Below, one piece after another: positions 10,801-22,200 of a DNA stretch of 39,426 nucleotides. This DNA comes from Klebsormidium nitens (lineage: Eukaryota; Streptophyta; Klebsormidiophyceae; Klebsormidiales; Klebsormidiaceae), in the NCBI GenBank assembly GCA_000708835.1, contig DF237652.1, forward strand, positions 1,849-41,274, given 5' to 3'. The position numbers and the translations under genes are program-made. Under the pieces are notes generated by a model. It did not search any database, had not been told where the DNA came from, and was given only the letters and a program-made list of their open reading frames with translations. The stretch's first letter is position 1; every line of letters begins with the position of its first letter.

Positions 10801-12906
10801 AGCGAAACAAACGAACTCCGCTAGACGTGCGCAATGACCAAACCCCAAGTCAGCAAAAGCTGCATTGCCATCCATCACTTTGCGGAGCGCGTGCTCTGCT
10901 TCGCTAAGATCGAAAATTTCCAGAAGATGGCAATCGTAGACCTTTAGTCAAAATAAGGGGGAAACAGTTTGTCAGAAAAGCAGCTTGGGAGAGGATGCAT
11001 CTTCGATTGCACCACGCTTACCCTTCGCCCTTCTCAAATTCCAGCATCCGAAGCCGCGCCAAAGCCAAGCTTAGGGCCTCATAGTCGATCCCCCGCCCCG
11101 CTTCCGCCGCCAGCATCTTGCTGTGGAACAGTGTGCAGGAAAGCTTCCTGAACGAGAAAGATTGAATGCATTCAAACATACACCATCACAAGGTTTTGGA
11201 GTCTCAAAATGACAAGTCATAGGCTTACACTGTGACTGGTCAATGTTTGCACTAAGCAAGGTTGTAGGGTCTCAAGATCTCACAACGGGGTTTCCAGGGT
11301 TCTCACAACGAGGACTCTAGGAACGTCAAATTGACATTTCATAATATGAGGTGTATCGAGAATCTAGGGTTGGATCTCCACGGCAATGCGGGGGCCAAAA
11401 TGAACGATGCAGCTCTCGAGAGTTTGCAGAAGTTTCAGAGTCATTGAATGCAGGATCTTGAGGTCTAAAATTCTGAGAAGTAGGTCAGACGAGACTGCTT
11501 TGAAAACCCCTACATCACTAAAACCAGGGTTAGACTCTGGTAGGAGAGAGACCGCATACTGATCTGCACGAATGCCCCCCAAAGATTTCTGTCAGACGGC
11601 CTGCTAGCGTTAAAATTCTAGAAGTAAGAACTCGCTCCAACTGAATAAGGGGCTGAATCTCTCAATGTGACCGTAAAAGAGCATCCCAGGCAGAACAAAG
11701 CTCACAGATTGACGACTTCAGAAACCCCTTGACACAGGGGCAGATTGAACAAGCATCGCAACTTGGGGAAGCCTTATCACAGTCAGATCTGAGTGCGGCA
11801 AAATTGGATAAACCACAATGACAGCTCTACCCAAAGCCTTGGACCATGGACCGAGAGACATGTTAAAGACTCTGGTTCTTACCCACTCTGCCGCTCGCTG
11901 TGTTGGGAAAACGCTCCTGCTCGGCTGTCTGCTTGTGACCCCAGTGACCTTCCAATTCTGCAAGAACCATGATGTGACTGTTTACAAACATTTTAAAGAT
12001 GAATCAAGTACCTTGCCGGAATGGTAGTCTACCTATGCAGACTGAATGGCCTTTCTGGATTTCAACCAAGCGGCTAGAGTACAATCAGGGGGGGTTACCT
12101 TACTGGGGGGACAGAGGTGGTGAAACAGAGGTGGTGAAAGTAATTACCGAGTTCTAAGAAAGTATGAACCTAGGATTCTCAGTGTCCCTAACTCACACCA
12201 AAACCACTTCTTTGATGAAAGAGTGCATGCAAACTAAGCCCTGTATGGTGCGCTGAGGATACATTCCTGCATTGGAGTGATGAATCTAATGCGTAATGTC
12301 AGCACAGTTGGTTTGATCAGTTGAGATGGAAACGTGAATGGGTTCGTGAGAGCAGAGCCGTTTTGAAGACTCAGGCCACTTCGCGCCCTGCCTCATGCAG
12401 TTTTCTCCCTGCACTCTCCAACTCTTTGTACCAAGGTGAGTGGAAGTGAGCCTGGATCTAGCTTGGACACACCGGACTAAAGGGGAAAGGTGAAACACTG
12501 CCACAATACTCGCACGGAGAGTATCAGCTTCCTGATTTGGACTCCTCAAAATCGATGCCCTGCTTGCAGCAAAAACACACATGCCCTTGAAGTAGGCTTT
12601 CCTCAAACTCCAAACACACGAAGTCCCTCTGCCAACAGCCTGTCTTCAATAACCTCATTCAGAAGCGTAGATTCAAGGTGATGTAGCGCCAGTACTTCAC
12701 TGTCCGTTGACTTACCTGTGCTGCCAGAATGCTGCATAGATCCAGGGCCCCCCCTCGCACAGCCGCCGCAGCCCCTCTGACAGGGCCTCTTCCCCGCCCG
12801 CTTGTTTCCCCCTCGCTAACCCCTCAGTCAAGGGCCTTGTAGAGAGCTCTGTCACCACTGCGTCTGCTTCACAAATTGCTTCGAAAGACCCCGCGGGGGG
12901 CTGCAT
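4897..12906 (-). CDS. LHW-like (LONESOME HIGHWAY-type) atypical bHLH transcription factor
   Basis: A nine-exon model whose phases all agree: 12906-12716, 11120-11022, 10464-10359, 9839-9798, 8962-8906, 8515-6857, 6124-5936, 5326-5174, 4950-4897 (849 aa). The N-terminus is a bHLH-MYC_N domain: LRRLCEGGPWIYAAFW (residues 46-61), EFEKGEGILGEAA, HWRAQFAAGLE, then TVLLTSF...LQLGSIEK and EDPAIAV. Exon 6 encodes about 500 disordered Ser/Gly/Pro-rich residues and ends in SNLEHLRSLVPNTSQ; exon 7 continues LKLEDLLDRAARHISELRSQ. Together these form an atypical bHLH with a weak basic region. The C-terminus (GYTVLPW...QLILVE, LCTEGRELCFMLVE, RARFVVK) is the ACT-like end of LHW proteins. In land plants LHW pairs with TMO5 to drive periclinal divisions, acting in the nucleus. 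ATG 12906 is chosen because an in-frame TGA lies upstream. A possible extra exon, 12626-12579 (RDFVCLEFEESLLQG), keeps frame and would supply the usual Trp-Glu-Asp-Gly strand, but its donor is weak. Exon 3 uses a weak donor, GTACAT. Confidence 0.85.
5609..5975 (-). repeat. Tandem copies of the LHW exon 7 donor edge
   Basis: The last 40-50 bases of LHW exon 7 plus its splice donor (true site: exon ends 5936) are copied twice into the following intron, at about 5749-5810 and 5682-5730. On the minus strand all three read AGCGCACAGCTCATT, then TGGTTGAG, then a GT donor (GTAAGG at the true site, GTGAGG in both copies). The copy at 5682-5730 keeps the exon frame (LSSAQLILVE); the middle copy has one extra T. 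A further word, CCACCCTGAGGCTTGT, at 5609 and 5849 shows the duplication included about 240 bp of intron. Confidence 0.85.
6178..6230. repeat. Short tandem repeat, period 20 bp, three copies
   Basis: TCAAATTGTC starts at 6181 and 6201, and TCACATTGTC at 6221, inside the intron between LHW exons 6 and 7. It is a simple local repeat with no sign of coding. Confidence 0.8.
10411..10760 (-). repeat. Degenerate copies of the LHW exon 3 start in its upstream intron
   Basis: LHW exon 3 contains GAGGGCGATCGATGGCTCTC (encoding EGDRWLS). Two related segments lie upstream on the minus strand, at about 10570-10620 and 10712-10760, both with AAGGGCGATTGGTGG. They read SSKGDWWLF and TKGDWWLSQ in the equivalent frame. 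They are best explained as old duplications of the exon's first part into the intron; their acceptors are no longer clear. Confidence 0.6.
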
Positions 12907-15900
12907 CCTTCTTGGATGTGTGGCCAATGGCCCATTAAGGGGACGAAGGGCTTCTGAACAAGGCCTTCAGTCTGCACCAAAGAGAGGGAATTGGGTATCA
13001 ATGCCGAAGGCAAAGTCTGCTCTGACACGCCTTGGGTTTGCGAGGTGAGAGGTGGCAGGAGTCTCGACAGAGGTTTCTCACACACCAGAACTCGAAAAAG
13101 AAGAGGATTCGTCAGAGCAATCTTTTGTGAGGGGGCAAGCGACAGGATGGGCAGCATCTGAAATCCCGGTCTATATGCGAATTGCTTCAAGCATATGCAG
13201 ATTTCACATTGGGTCGGCGACTCTCACACTCATCTGATGGCTCACATAAATACGCTAAGGGGCTGCTTTAACGAGACGCAGCCAGTGCAGACGTTGTACA
13301 GACCCCCTCGTAATTGATGCAGCTTAGCATTTGTCTAAGGAGCCCTTTGGTTCATGTTTAGAGGGGTCTGAATTCCAGGGGGCCAGATTTTGGGGCTTCA
13401 AACAAGTGGTTTCCTTGCCCTTCCAGACAGTCAAATCTTGTCATTGAGCCCCGCAGGCCTAGTCAATTCTCGGAGCTTAGTGGCGCGTGAAAAGAAGAGA
13501 AGGCACCGACGCGTTTGAACGTTCCCAGTCGTGCTTATCAGACATGCAACTGGCCTGTCCAGTCAAGCGAAAAACCTGACAAGATTCAGGCCGCAATGTT
13601 GGAAATTTGGAAATACATTCGTGGAGATAGGTAGCAGAAAAATTGCAGACAATGTGCAGAACAATTCGGGAATTGGAAAAAGCGCTCTCTTCCTCAAGGA
13701 CAACTCGCAGACAGTCAAGCATGTGGGATATAGACAGAACACTACATCTGCTGTTTGTTCGTTGCTAAGGAGCCAGGATTTTGGCACCAGTGAATAAAGC
13801 ACGGTTGCGGTCAAGTCAGCTTGTTTTGTCAGCTTCAACATCATAGCCACAATATACAAACTGATCTAACTAGAGTCATCTTACCACTTCACGTCCAAGC
13901 CAGTAGCTTTGCACGAGAAGCACGAGAATCAAAACAAAAGTCTTCAAAGATCCCTGAGGAGTCAACGCCTTCATCCTGCCAAGCCTTCACTTTGTCCTGC
14001 TTGTAAACAGGCAAAATGCGTCTCAAAGCAGCACCAAACACTGGCTCAGCATTACCTTTTCTTCTCGCTATATTCAAAAGCAAGTTTGTCAAAACTGAAG
14101 GCCTGTACGTCTACCCCAAGATATGTCTGCTCACAGCAACTGCTGGCAATTCACAACCGGTGCATCTTGATTGACTGCTTGCCGACAACGATCAGAGCAA
14201 CCACTTACATATTTCCTGCACCTCAATCTGCGCATTATGCATGGATACCTTAAGATTTTTGATCAGCTGGCCACCTCTTTTGTTGCTCCAATTCAGCAAT
14301 TGTACGCTTTAGCAGCAGTAAGATCCTGCCCCTCACAATAAAACCTAAGCCTCGGAATTTACCTACTCCACACACGTACCCGCCCTAAACCCCCAAGCTA
14401 ATCCCACCAGCGTCCCAGGCTGCTGAGCTCACTGCATCTGAAATAGAATTCTGCTAACTGATGATTTATCCGCTCTCTCTCTCCACACAGCACGCCGGAC
14501 CCGAAAGCGTTGATTAGATGACCCGGGACTGCGTACCTCCAGGTGGATGATAGTCACCCTGGTAGGGTGCACCAATTATTTGAAAAATTCTCCACCTATT
14601 ACAGGTTCAGGTCACAGCTCCCATAGAATCCATGGCAAGCGTCTACCTTACTAAGTAGCTCGTTCAGCGGTGTCAAAATCCTCGACAATAAAGGAGGAGC
14701 ATTCAACAAACAAGGAGCTGGTTCAAAGGTACACACGACTTCTCACCTTTCTGCCTCATGCTCTCCTGCTTCTTCGTAGCCGCATTCTTGACATGACCGC
14801 CATCAGATCTCCTCCCGCAAAAGTCACAGCCAACGGTCAACGCACCTCCATCTCGGCGGCTGCACGCAATGGACGCGACCACTGGCACTGGAAAAGAAAT
14901 CTCGCGTGAAGTAGGAACTGCCAGGGAGCATGCTAGCTTGCAACTGTTCGTGAATCAGATTCTGTATGGATGACTGACGCGAGCTGACGTGGTGCGCCTG
15001 CCCCCTCACCCCGCCAGATTCGGCGTTTCCATTCCGCTGGCTGTCGCTGCCACGGCAGCGGAAGACCACGTTTGCGGCTCTCATCTGACCGTCCGTATTT
15101 CAAAGGTGTTCATCTGACGGCTGTGAGACATCTTCGTTAGGTGTGCCCGAAAGTTAGTACGGTGCGGGCCCTCAGCACTGTATGTTGACCAAGGGCATCT
15201 TGATCCTTGACCAAGACAGGCACTGTGCTCGGGACTTGGAATAATCCGAGCATCAGGGTTTCGTACCGACACGAGGGTTTTATATTCTTCGCAACCTATC
15301 TGTTTCTAAGCCCGTATACGAAACCCACCCGTTCGCCGGGCAGAACTATTTGGTCAGGACGTCTACTTGTTAACATGAAACCCACAAAATACGGTATACC
15401 GGTAGGTACCGTACCGCACGCTATGCATAGCAGAATTTCAATACGGGACCCCCTCGAGTTTTTTTTTTTTTTTTCTTTCCCCGAGATGACGCTTGATAGT
15501 TCGTATAAGGCTCAGCCGTCGATCTTGATCACCGACGTCAAAGATCGACTATCGAAGAAAGAATTTGATCACGTGGACAGTGATTACATCAGGACCCCCA
15601 CGAGCTCCGAGTCACCCTGATCAACAGTCAACTGCATCCCTTGCATGCACGTGACGAGCTGGTATTTGAAACTTGAAAGGTGAAACTTGAAACTTGAAGT
15701 TGAAAGCTCTTGCTCGCGCGAAAGGGAGAAAGGCTCAGAAAGCCAGAACACAATTTCAAAGTCATAAAGCTTCCAGGCTTTCGTTCCGACTCCCTGCAGC
15801 ATCTTCGAGAAGTTTATTGAGTTGAGCTGGCAGCTATGCAACCTTCAGCCCTGGCTAAAGGAAACATGAAAGGCAAAACAGGCGCACATGCAAGGGCTCT

Positions 15901-16280
15901 AGCTTTAAAGCCGATGGCAAACACTTCTTCGAGTATGCAAACCGCTCTTCGCGGACAGTAGGACAGATCTCTGGTTTAAATGTTCTCTAGATTGAGCGGG
16001 AACAGGGTAGCCGGTTCAGAGATCCCTTGGACTCAGCTCAATGTTTTTTGTCCAGCTAGCGGTTCACCTATCCGGCATCTCCAAAGGTGGTAGATCCTGC
16101 AAAAGTGTGAGAGTGCTGTTCCAGAGACAGCCTTAGAAACTGTTCTCCGGCAAACCTTGACAGATTGTACATGGTTGTTAAGACTAGCTAGGTTTGTCTA
16201 GATTGCAGTCAGCACACATATGCGGTGGTTGGGAAACAACACAGGTTGTGGTCAACCACCGTGATAAGCGCAGATTAACA
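12907..16280. other. Intergenic region between divergent LHW-like and glycosyltransferase-like genes
   Basis: The LHW gene reads left and the glycosyltransferase-like gene reads right, so this 3.4-kb stretch holds both promoters and 5' UTRs. I see a poly-T tract of about 17 bases at 15459-15475 and a cluster of GAAACTTGAA words at 15665-15705. Open frames here (for example 15207-15620 and 14670-14909) have no recognisable motif. No individual promoter element can be supported. Confidence 0.5.
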
Positions 16281-19200
16281 ATGAAGTCTCGCAGGCTGCA
16301 GTCCGCTAGATTTGTTTCAGTCTGGTTTTGTGCGTTGGCGGTGGCTGGTGGCGCAATTCTATCCTTTGGGGTGGGCGCGCAGTATGCAAGCGGGCGGCGA
16401 AGGGAACTGCAGGTAACTGACTGGCTTCCTTGATGACGTCAGTTGTACCATTTCTCAACCTTTCAACTTGAAGCTGGCTTTTCTCAAACCCCTTTCAATT
16501 TTAGAAAGAGGCTTGTGTTCCTTAGTCTCTGTCTCTATCTTGCTGCTCTAGGTGTTCGCTCAGTCCACTATTACTCTTTTGAAGACCTTCATTGAGATCC
16601 GTGACGAAATGTAGGAGAGCGTTTGCATTGCTTGATTGTTGCCTTGCCAGAGCGGAATGTCTGCGCATGCCAGACGGTCCGACGATGATAGTGCTCCTCA
16701 TCCAGTCGTGCCTTTCTTCAGCATTTTGAGCAATAAATGGAATCCCCTCAATCAGGAAGACCAAGCGCCTCTTCTTTGGTCGCAGCTGTTTGAAGCTGAT
16801 GATCATTACTTTCAGATGCTCAAGTTGCGACGGCACAATGGACAAAGCAGACTTTCAAAGCCGGGTGTTACTCAACCTTCTTGATAACAAAAACGTAGAG
16901 GCAATGCAATTAGGACACATATCAACGAGCTCAGATTTTGATATTTAGAAGCAACGTCCCAAAGTAGTTGAAATTAGGTGCTGGGGCACTTGAATTCGTA
17001 CGGAATAGACGTGTGTTCATCTAGGAATGCAAAAGTGCCTTGAATTGCAGACTTTCTTCTGCAGCCCCCCAAGGGCCGGGGCCTGGCTCTGTTTGAGTAT
17101 CTACCAAGCACCGGGGTTGGCAAGAACGCTGCGGAAAGCACACGGTTGATGCAAAGCGCAGCTCTCATATGTGGGGGGATAGATGTTAGCGGGTGAAAGT
17201 CTAACAACGCTGTGTTAAGTTGGATGTAAATTCGATTTTGTGAAGACTGCACTGGTTTTTGAAACGGTCTCAAGTGTCAAGATGAAGTAGCATCTCTTCG
17301 CTTGTAGCATTCCCCCCTCCAACATGACAGGGTTCATTCTTTGTCACACCGCACAACCTTCGAAATCAAAGTCGACAACATTCATAAAGATAAGGAGGTT
17401 ACTACCACTTCAAAACAAGGTGCCTTGATAAGGGACCTTTCAAAAACACAGTGGTAGGATTGTCTTCAATCCCTTTTGATGAAATTCCTAAGTGTACCGG
17501 AAGCTCTCCATTTCAGGGGCGAGAGCAGTCGATGGAGACGCCGGGGTGGGCGTTAAGAGATAGGGCGCTTCCAAAAACGCTGGTTTCGTATGTCTTCTCA
17601 GACACAGACCCTGAATATAGGTGAGCATTTGCACCTTTAAGATGTCCAGATTCCTTTATAGTATCCCAGTGTGGCTTTGAGCACCTAATGGGGAAGGCAT
17701 TATTATCACTTCTTAGATAAAGCGTATGGCTTCGAGTATTAAGACCTACATCTCCAACTTTTTGAAGCACAATGATGATTGATCTTCGACTTCAATTTCC
17801 AAAGCAACAAAACGGCTTCAGCCGGTTGTGTGATATATTCAATCCCCAATCAGCATGCCTCCCCGAGAGCTGTTAGATCGTTATCAAGCTAGTGTCCGTC
17901 AATCTTGGCAGAGAAGCAAAGAGATTTGATGTAGACACCATTCCTTTCCTCGCGGTATTCTCCCGTCGCAATACCCTCTGAACAAAGTCGTCCAAAAGAT
18001 GGTTGGCGTTGTTGCTTCAAGTGTGAGATCTCCCCTGAATCCCTTGTGTTAATCGGATTGAGCACTTCTTGAGCTCTGGTGACATGTTTGAAATAAGTTC
18101 CCCTCTTGTGGATGGCACGCACTGGTCTGGTTGAGTAGGAAGGTTGAGTTTGTGACGTGGACAATTTGTGTAGCTACTTGACTGCTTGTGCTACTCCAAG
18201 AGTCGGCAATGCCCGATCGACTCAACTGATAAACGCTCAAATTGGCGGGTCAGATCCCCTGCAAATTCTCTCCTCCACAAATATTCGACTCGATTTTGCA
18301 GGTTGAAAATGTTCGCATCTTCATCCGCAAATGCACCACTTTACTATAAAACCCACCACTTAAACCCGGTGGTTAACCTGACCCCACTTGATTCCAGATC
18401 TTCTGAACCGGCAGGTTTAACCCCTCCACTTCCTCAACCATCGCAAACCCACCACTTTTAGTGTAAACCCACCACTTAATCCCAGCAGTTAACCTGATCC
18501 CACTTGATACACCAACTTTGCAGGCTTAATCTTCTCCACTTTCTCAACCACATAACTTACAACCGGGACCCAGCAGACTATGTAATCATCATGAACGGAG
18601 GCAAGCCGGACGATTTCGAGCTTCCAGAGGTGCCGCCAAACGTGAGGTGAGATATCCTGATGCAGGCTAGTTGTTCGTCCGGTTTGGCTGCCTGAAAAGC
18701 ATTTTGTCTCCTTTCTAGTTGGACGGGTGCTCTTTGAGCTTTCCCCGTCTTTCTCGTGAGCCCCAGGGAAGGCCCTACCGGTCAACGCAAAACTTCTTTG
18801 TTGCGGTACGTCGCAGGACTCCATCCAGATCTGGCAGAAATAAGGACAAGGAGGTTGATTCTGATTTGTTGTTGACCGCTTGGCAATCTGGTTCAACAGC
18901 TGCGACCAAAAGTGTGGCGCACAGTTGTACCATTCTGAGCAGGCTGTTTAGGACTGAGATTCAAGACAGGGAATCCACGCACAACTAGCTTGCAGCGGCC
19001 AGAGCCTTACAAGTGGTTTCAGGTTGCTTCTGTGTAACCTCGATGGCACGTTGGTGCATCGCTTATTATTTGAAAGTGAAGCTGTTCGTAGAAACAATCT
19101 GTTTTAACCCAGCGCTTAATCCTCCTCTACCGAAGTTTGTCGCACCATAGGGTCTTTCGACTTGGGGCCGCATGGGTGGCTTCAACATGTGGAACGTACG

Positions 19201-22200
19201 TGAAGTCGCTGCTGATAACGTGAACACCACCCGTCGCTCGATTTACCTTCTCTAACCCAGCCCTTCACCTTCTTTCACAGGTCCTCTGCGCACCCTAATG
19301 CGCTTTTTGGCATGGGTGCAGGAGTCGTGGATTCTGAGCGGGAAAGTGACCGTGTCTCCTAAATTCCATGCGTTCCAAGGCAGAACTGACCCCTTGATTG
19401 CAGATTCTTGAGGCACCTTCTTTCGTGTTTCGACATGGGTGCACACGTGTGGGATCTGACCGGGAACGCTTCTTCTGTCGTTATAACGAGGTCGTCTAAA
19501 CCCAGCGCATAACCCTCGTTTACAGGTTCTTGGCGCACCCAAACGAGTGTTTTGACATGGGGACGCACGGGTGGGTTTTGAGCGGAAACGCAACGGAGTT
19601 GGGGCTGGACATCAAGTCGTACAAGTACATACTGTTTCTGAATTCGTCGGTGCGGGGACCGTACCTGCCAACGTATCTTTTACAAGGACCTCTTGTAAGC
19701 ATCTACCTGAGTCCTGGACTCGTCTCTATCTTAGTTTATCACAAACATGTTTGTCTTGGACGTATTCTGAAACGGAAGACTTCGCTCGTTGGCGTATCTT
19801 TTCAAAGACCGCTGGTATCTTCTCTTGTAGAATTGTGCAAACGCTGTCGGTGCCAGCGAATCGCAAACGAAGTGATTGCATTCAATCAGATCCGTATTCG
19901 TCGAACCCTTGTCTAGTTAAACAGTTCAAATCTGCATAAGCGATGCTGAGCAACACTGCTTTGTTTCCTTCCTTCGAAACGGTGCCGAAAGCGTTTCTTA
20001 TGACTCCCTCTCTCCACACGCAAAAAAAGAAAGGAAAAAAAAGACAAGTAAAGAGAACAATAATGTCGATGGTAAGATCCTTGCAAGTAAAGAACAAGAA
20101 GTGGTCGTCAAAGGCTCAGCCGTGGCACGCCCTCCGCAAAAGAGCGGAAAGGGTTTGAATATGGAAGATGTCAAGGTTCACAGAACATTGCACATGATGC
20201 CCAATAAAGTGAACCAATCAAAGTAACATATCTACAGGCTCAGTCGTGGCACGCCTTTCTGAGAAGCGCAGTGGGTAACAAGTCCTTTTCTTAAAATCAA
20301 TCGACTTAATTCCAATAAAATGGGCGTGGTTCTGGTGAACGAACAATATTGGCCGTTACAGACACTCGTGTAATTTAGGTAGGATACTTCCTAGGTAGGA
20401 TAGTAGCAGTCCCCCGGGGAAAAGGAAAATCCGAATAGTCTCAAACCGACAGATCTACCCGCTCCGCACCCGCACCCATTCTGACCCCCAAACTGACCCC
20501 ACGCTTTCCCCGGGCCATGACCATATTTTACTTAGGAGTCTATTCTAACCGTAGCTCTATCCGTTGCAGGCTCAACCGTGGCATGCCCTCCTGACGGCCA
20601 ATATTAACAACGACATCAAGCTGGTGGGGCCAACGATAAACTGCCAATCGTTCCGCGCAAACGACCCGGACCGAAAACCGCACGTGCAGTCGTACTGTAT
20701 GGCCACCGACCAGGTAAGCGCCGCATGCGTAAGATTCTGAGTTTTTAGGGCTTGCATATTAAGGTTAAACTTTAATGCGGATAAGAAATTAAGAGCTGTA
20801 AGGCACGCCCGGCGAACGGGTGGGGTTGGTATAGTGGTTAGTTTAGGTACGGGTGCGGAGCGTGTCATGTTTGTTGGTTAGGGTTTTTGGTTAGGTTGCT
20901 GCCCCGGGTACTTCCTTATGGGTATTAGATCCTTATAGGTATCAAGCTTGATGGGTATCTTGCACATAAATATTCAGTGAAGAAGAAAGTGATCTCTTTT
21001 TAAGTGAATTCAACCTATGCTTGTGATCTAGAGGGTGCGGACTCATCATACATGGCAATGTTTGTGAAACCGCCTTCTAAAGGACCAGACCTTTCTGACG
21101 TGTGCTTGAAGAGTGTTTGCTCTTCGAGGGGCCCACGAGCAGTAAATTGCGTGGGTAGTATTCCGGTTGACGGCTCGCTCATTTGGAAGCCTAGCACCAT
21201 GTGATGCTCTTTCGGAGCTCGCTCCCTTCGACGGAGACTTTCAAAAGGGTTTACTATCCCTTGTCAGAGAGTAGTATTCGCCCCCACCTAGTGCGCCTTT
21301 CTGCGCTCAGCAAGAGCCGTTCTTACGATCTTTTCAGACCAAAGCTTCTATATTTGGTGTAAGCCTCACGCGAGCTGTGGCGGCGGAGATCAGGCTCTCC
21401 CGTCCTTGCTGATTTGTCTGAAACGGTGTTTCGATTTAGTTGAGACGTAAAGTTGCTGCAAGTGCGGAGCGAATGAGCGGCCAAGTATAATTTTCTGAAG
21501 ATGCTGGAGACAGTGTTCAAATCATAATATTTTCAAGCCAGTACTCGTCAGCGTCGACCGCCAGAAAGGGCCGGCAACAGTCAAGATGTTCGATTCTTAA
21601 ATATGAGCCTTGATCTATCAATTGCTGCAATGGACCTCATTGGTTAGTGCCGCTGAGGCTAGCGTCTGATCGCCTCTAAGAATATCGGCCCTAATTCCGG
21701 AAAGTTGCGATTCCGGACAGGCAGAGCTAAAACCTTTATTCCGGACCTAGCAGCTTTAGTCGGTAAGCTGACACACGGTCTCCGAATTAGCGTTCGAACA
21801 ATCCGGAACTGGAACTGGTGCAATTTTTTTTGGCGTGCTCGGTAGACTGCTTTATCAAGTCCGGAGTAAAGCTTCTGCTCTGTCCGTCCGGAATCGCAAA
21901 CTTCCGGAATTAGGGCCGATGCTCATACTTAAGAAACTTCTGGACGAAGGTATATTTCGTCTCGGATAACGGTACAATCTGTCTTTCCCAACACTGATTT
22001 GTGGTTTACCTGCAGGTGGGGCTGGGGATCATGCTGGAAAAGGGCGTACTGTCGTGTAAACAGGGTTGGGTAGACGCGATCGTAACGGGCGAGCTTGCGG
22101 CGTCTAAGGTGCGTTACCCCCTCTCATCGCGAATCCTTCATCTCGTTTTCTTAGGTCAAGGCCGGACTGTAAATCGCGTAGTCAACGGGAGCTTGCTGCA

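Noticed and set aside
15207-15620. 137-codon plus-strand frame containing a Phe run
   Set aside because: The Phe run comes from a poly-T tract; the rest has no protein-like pattern and lies in the promoter region between divergent genes.
16636-16884. Open plus-strand frame after exon 1 (SDDDSAPHPVVPFF...), with a minus-strand frame opposite at 16522-16845
   Set aside because: No donor that matches the phase needed by the following exon and no family motif; both frames lie in intron 1.
17065-17192. Candidate exon 2 of the glycosyltransferase-like gene (PPKGRGLALFEYLPSTG...)
   Set aside because: Phase fits, but 17517-17620 also fits, has a better donor (GTGAGC) and supplies the family motif VSYVFSDTD just before NLLHFL; both cannot be used together in frame.
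20874-20898. Telomere-like GGTTAGGG/TTTTTGGTTAGG words
   Set aside because: Only two imperfect units; not an interstitial telomeric array.
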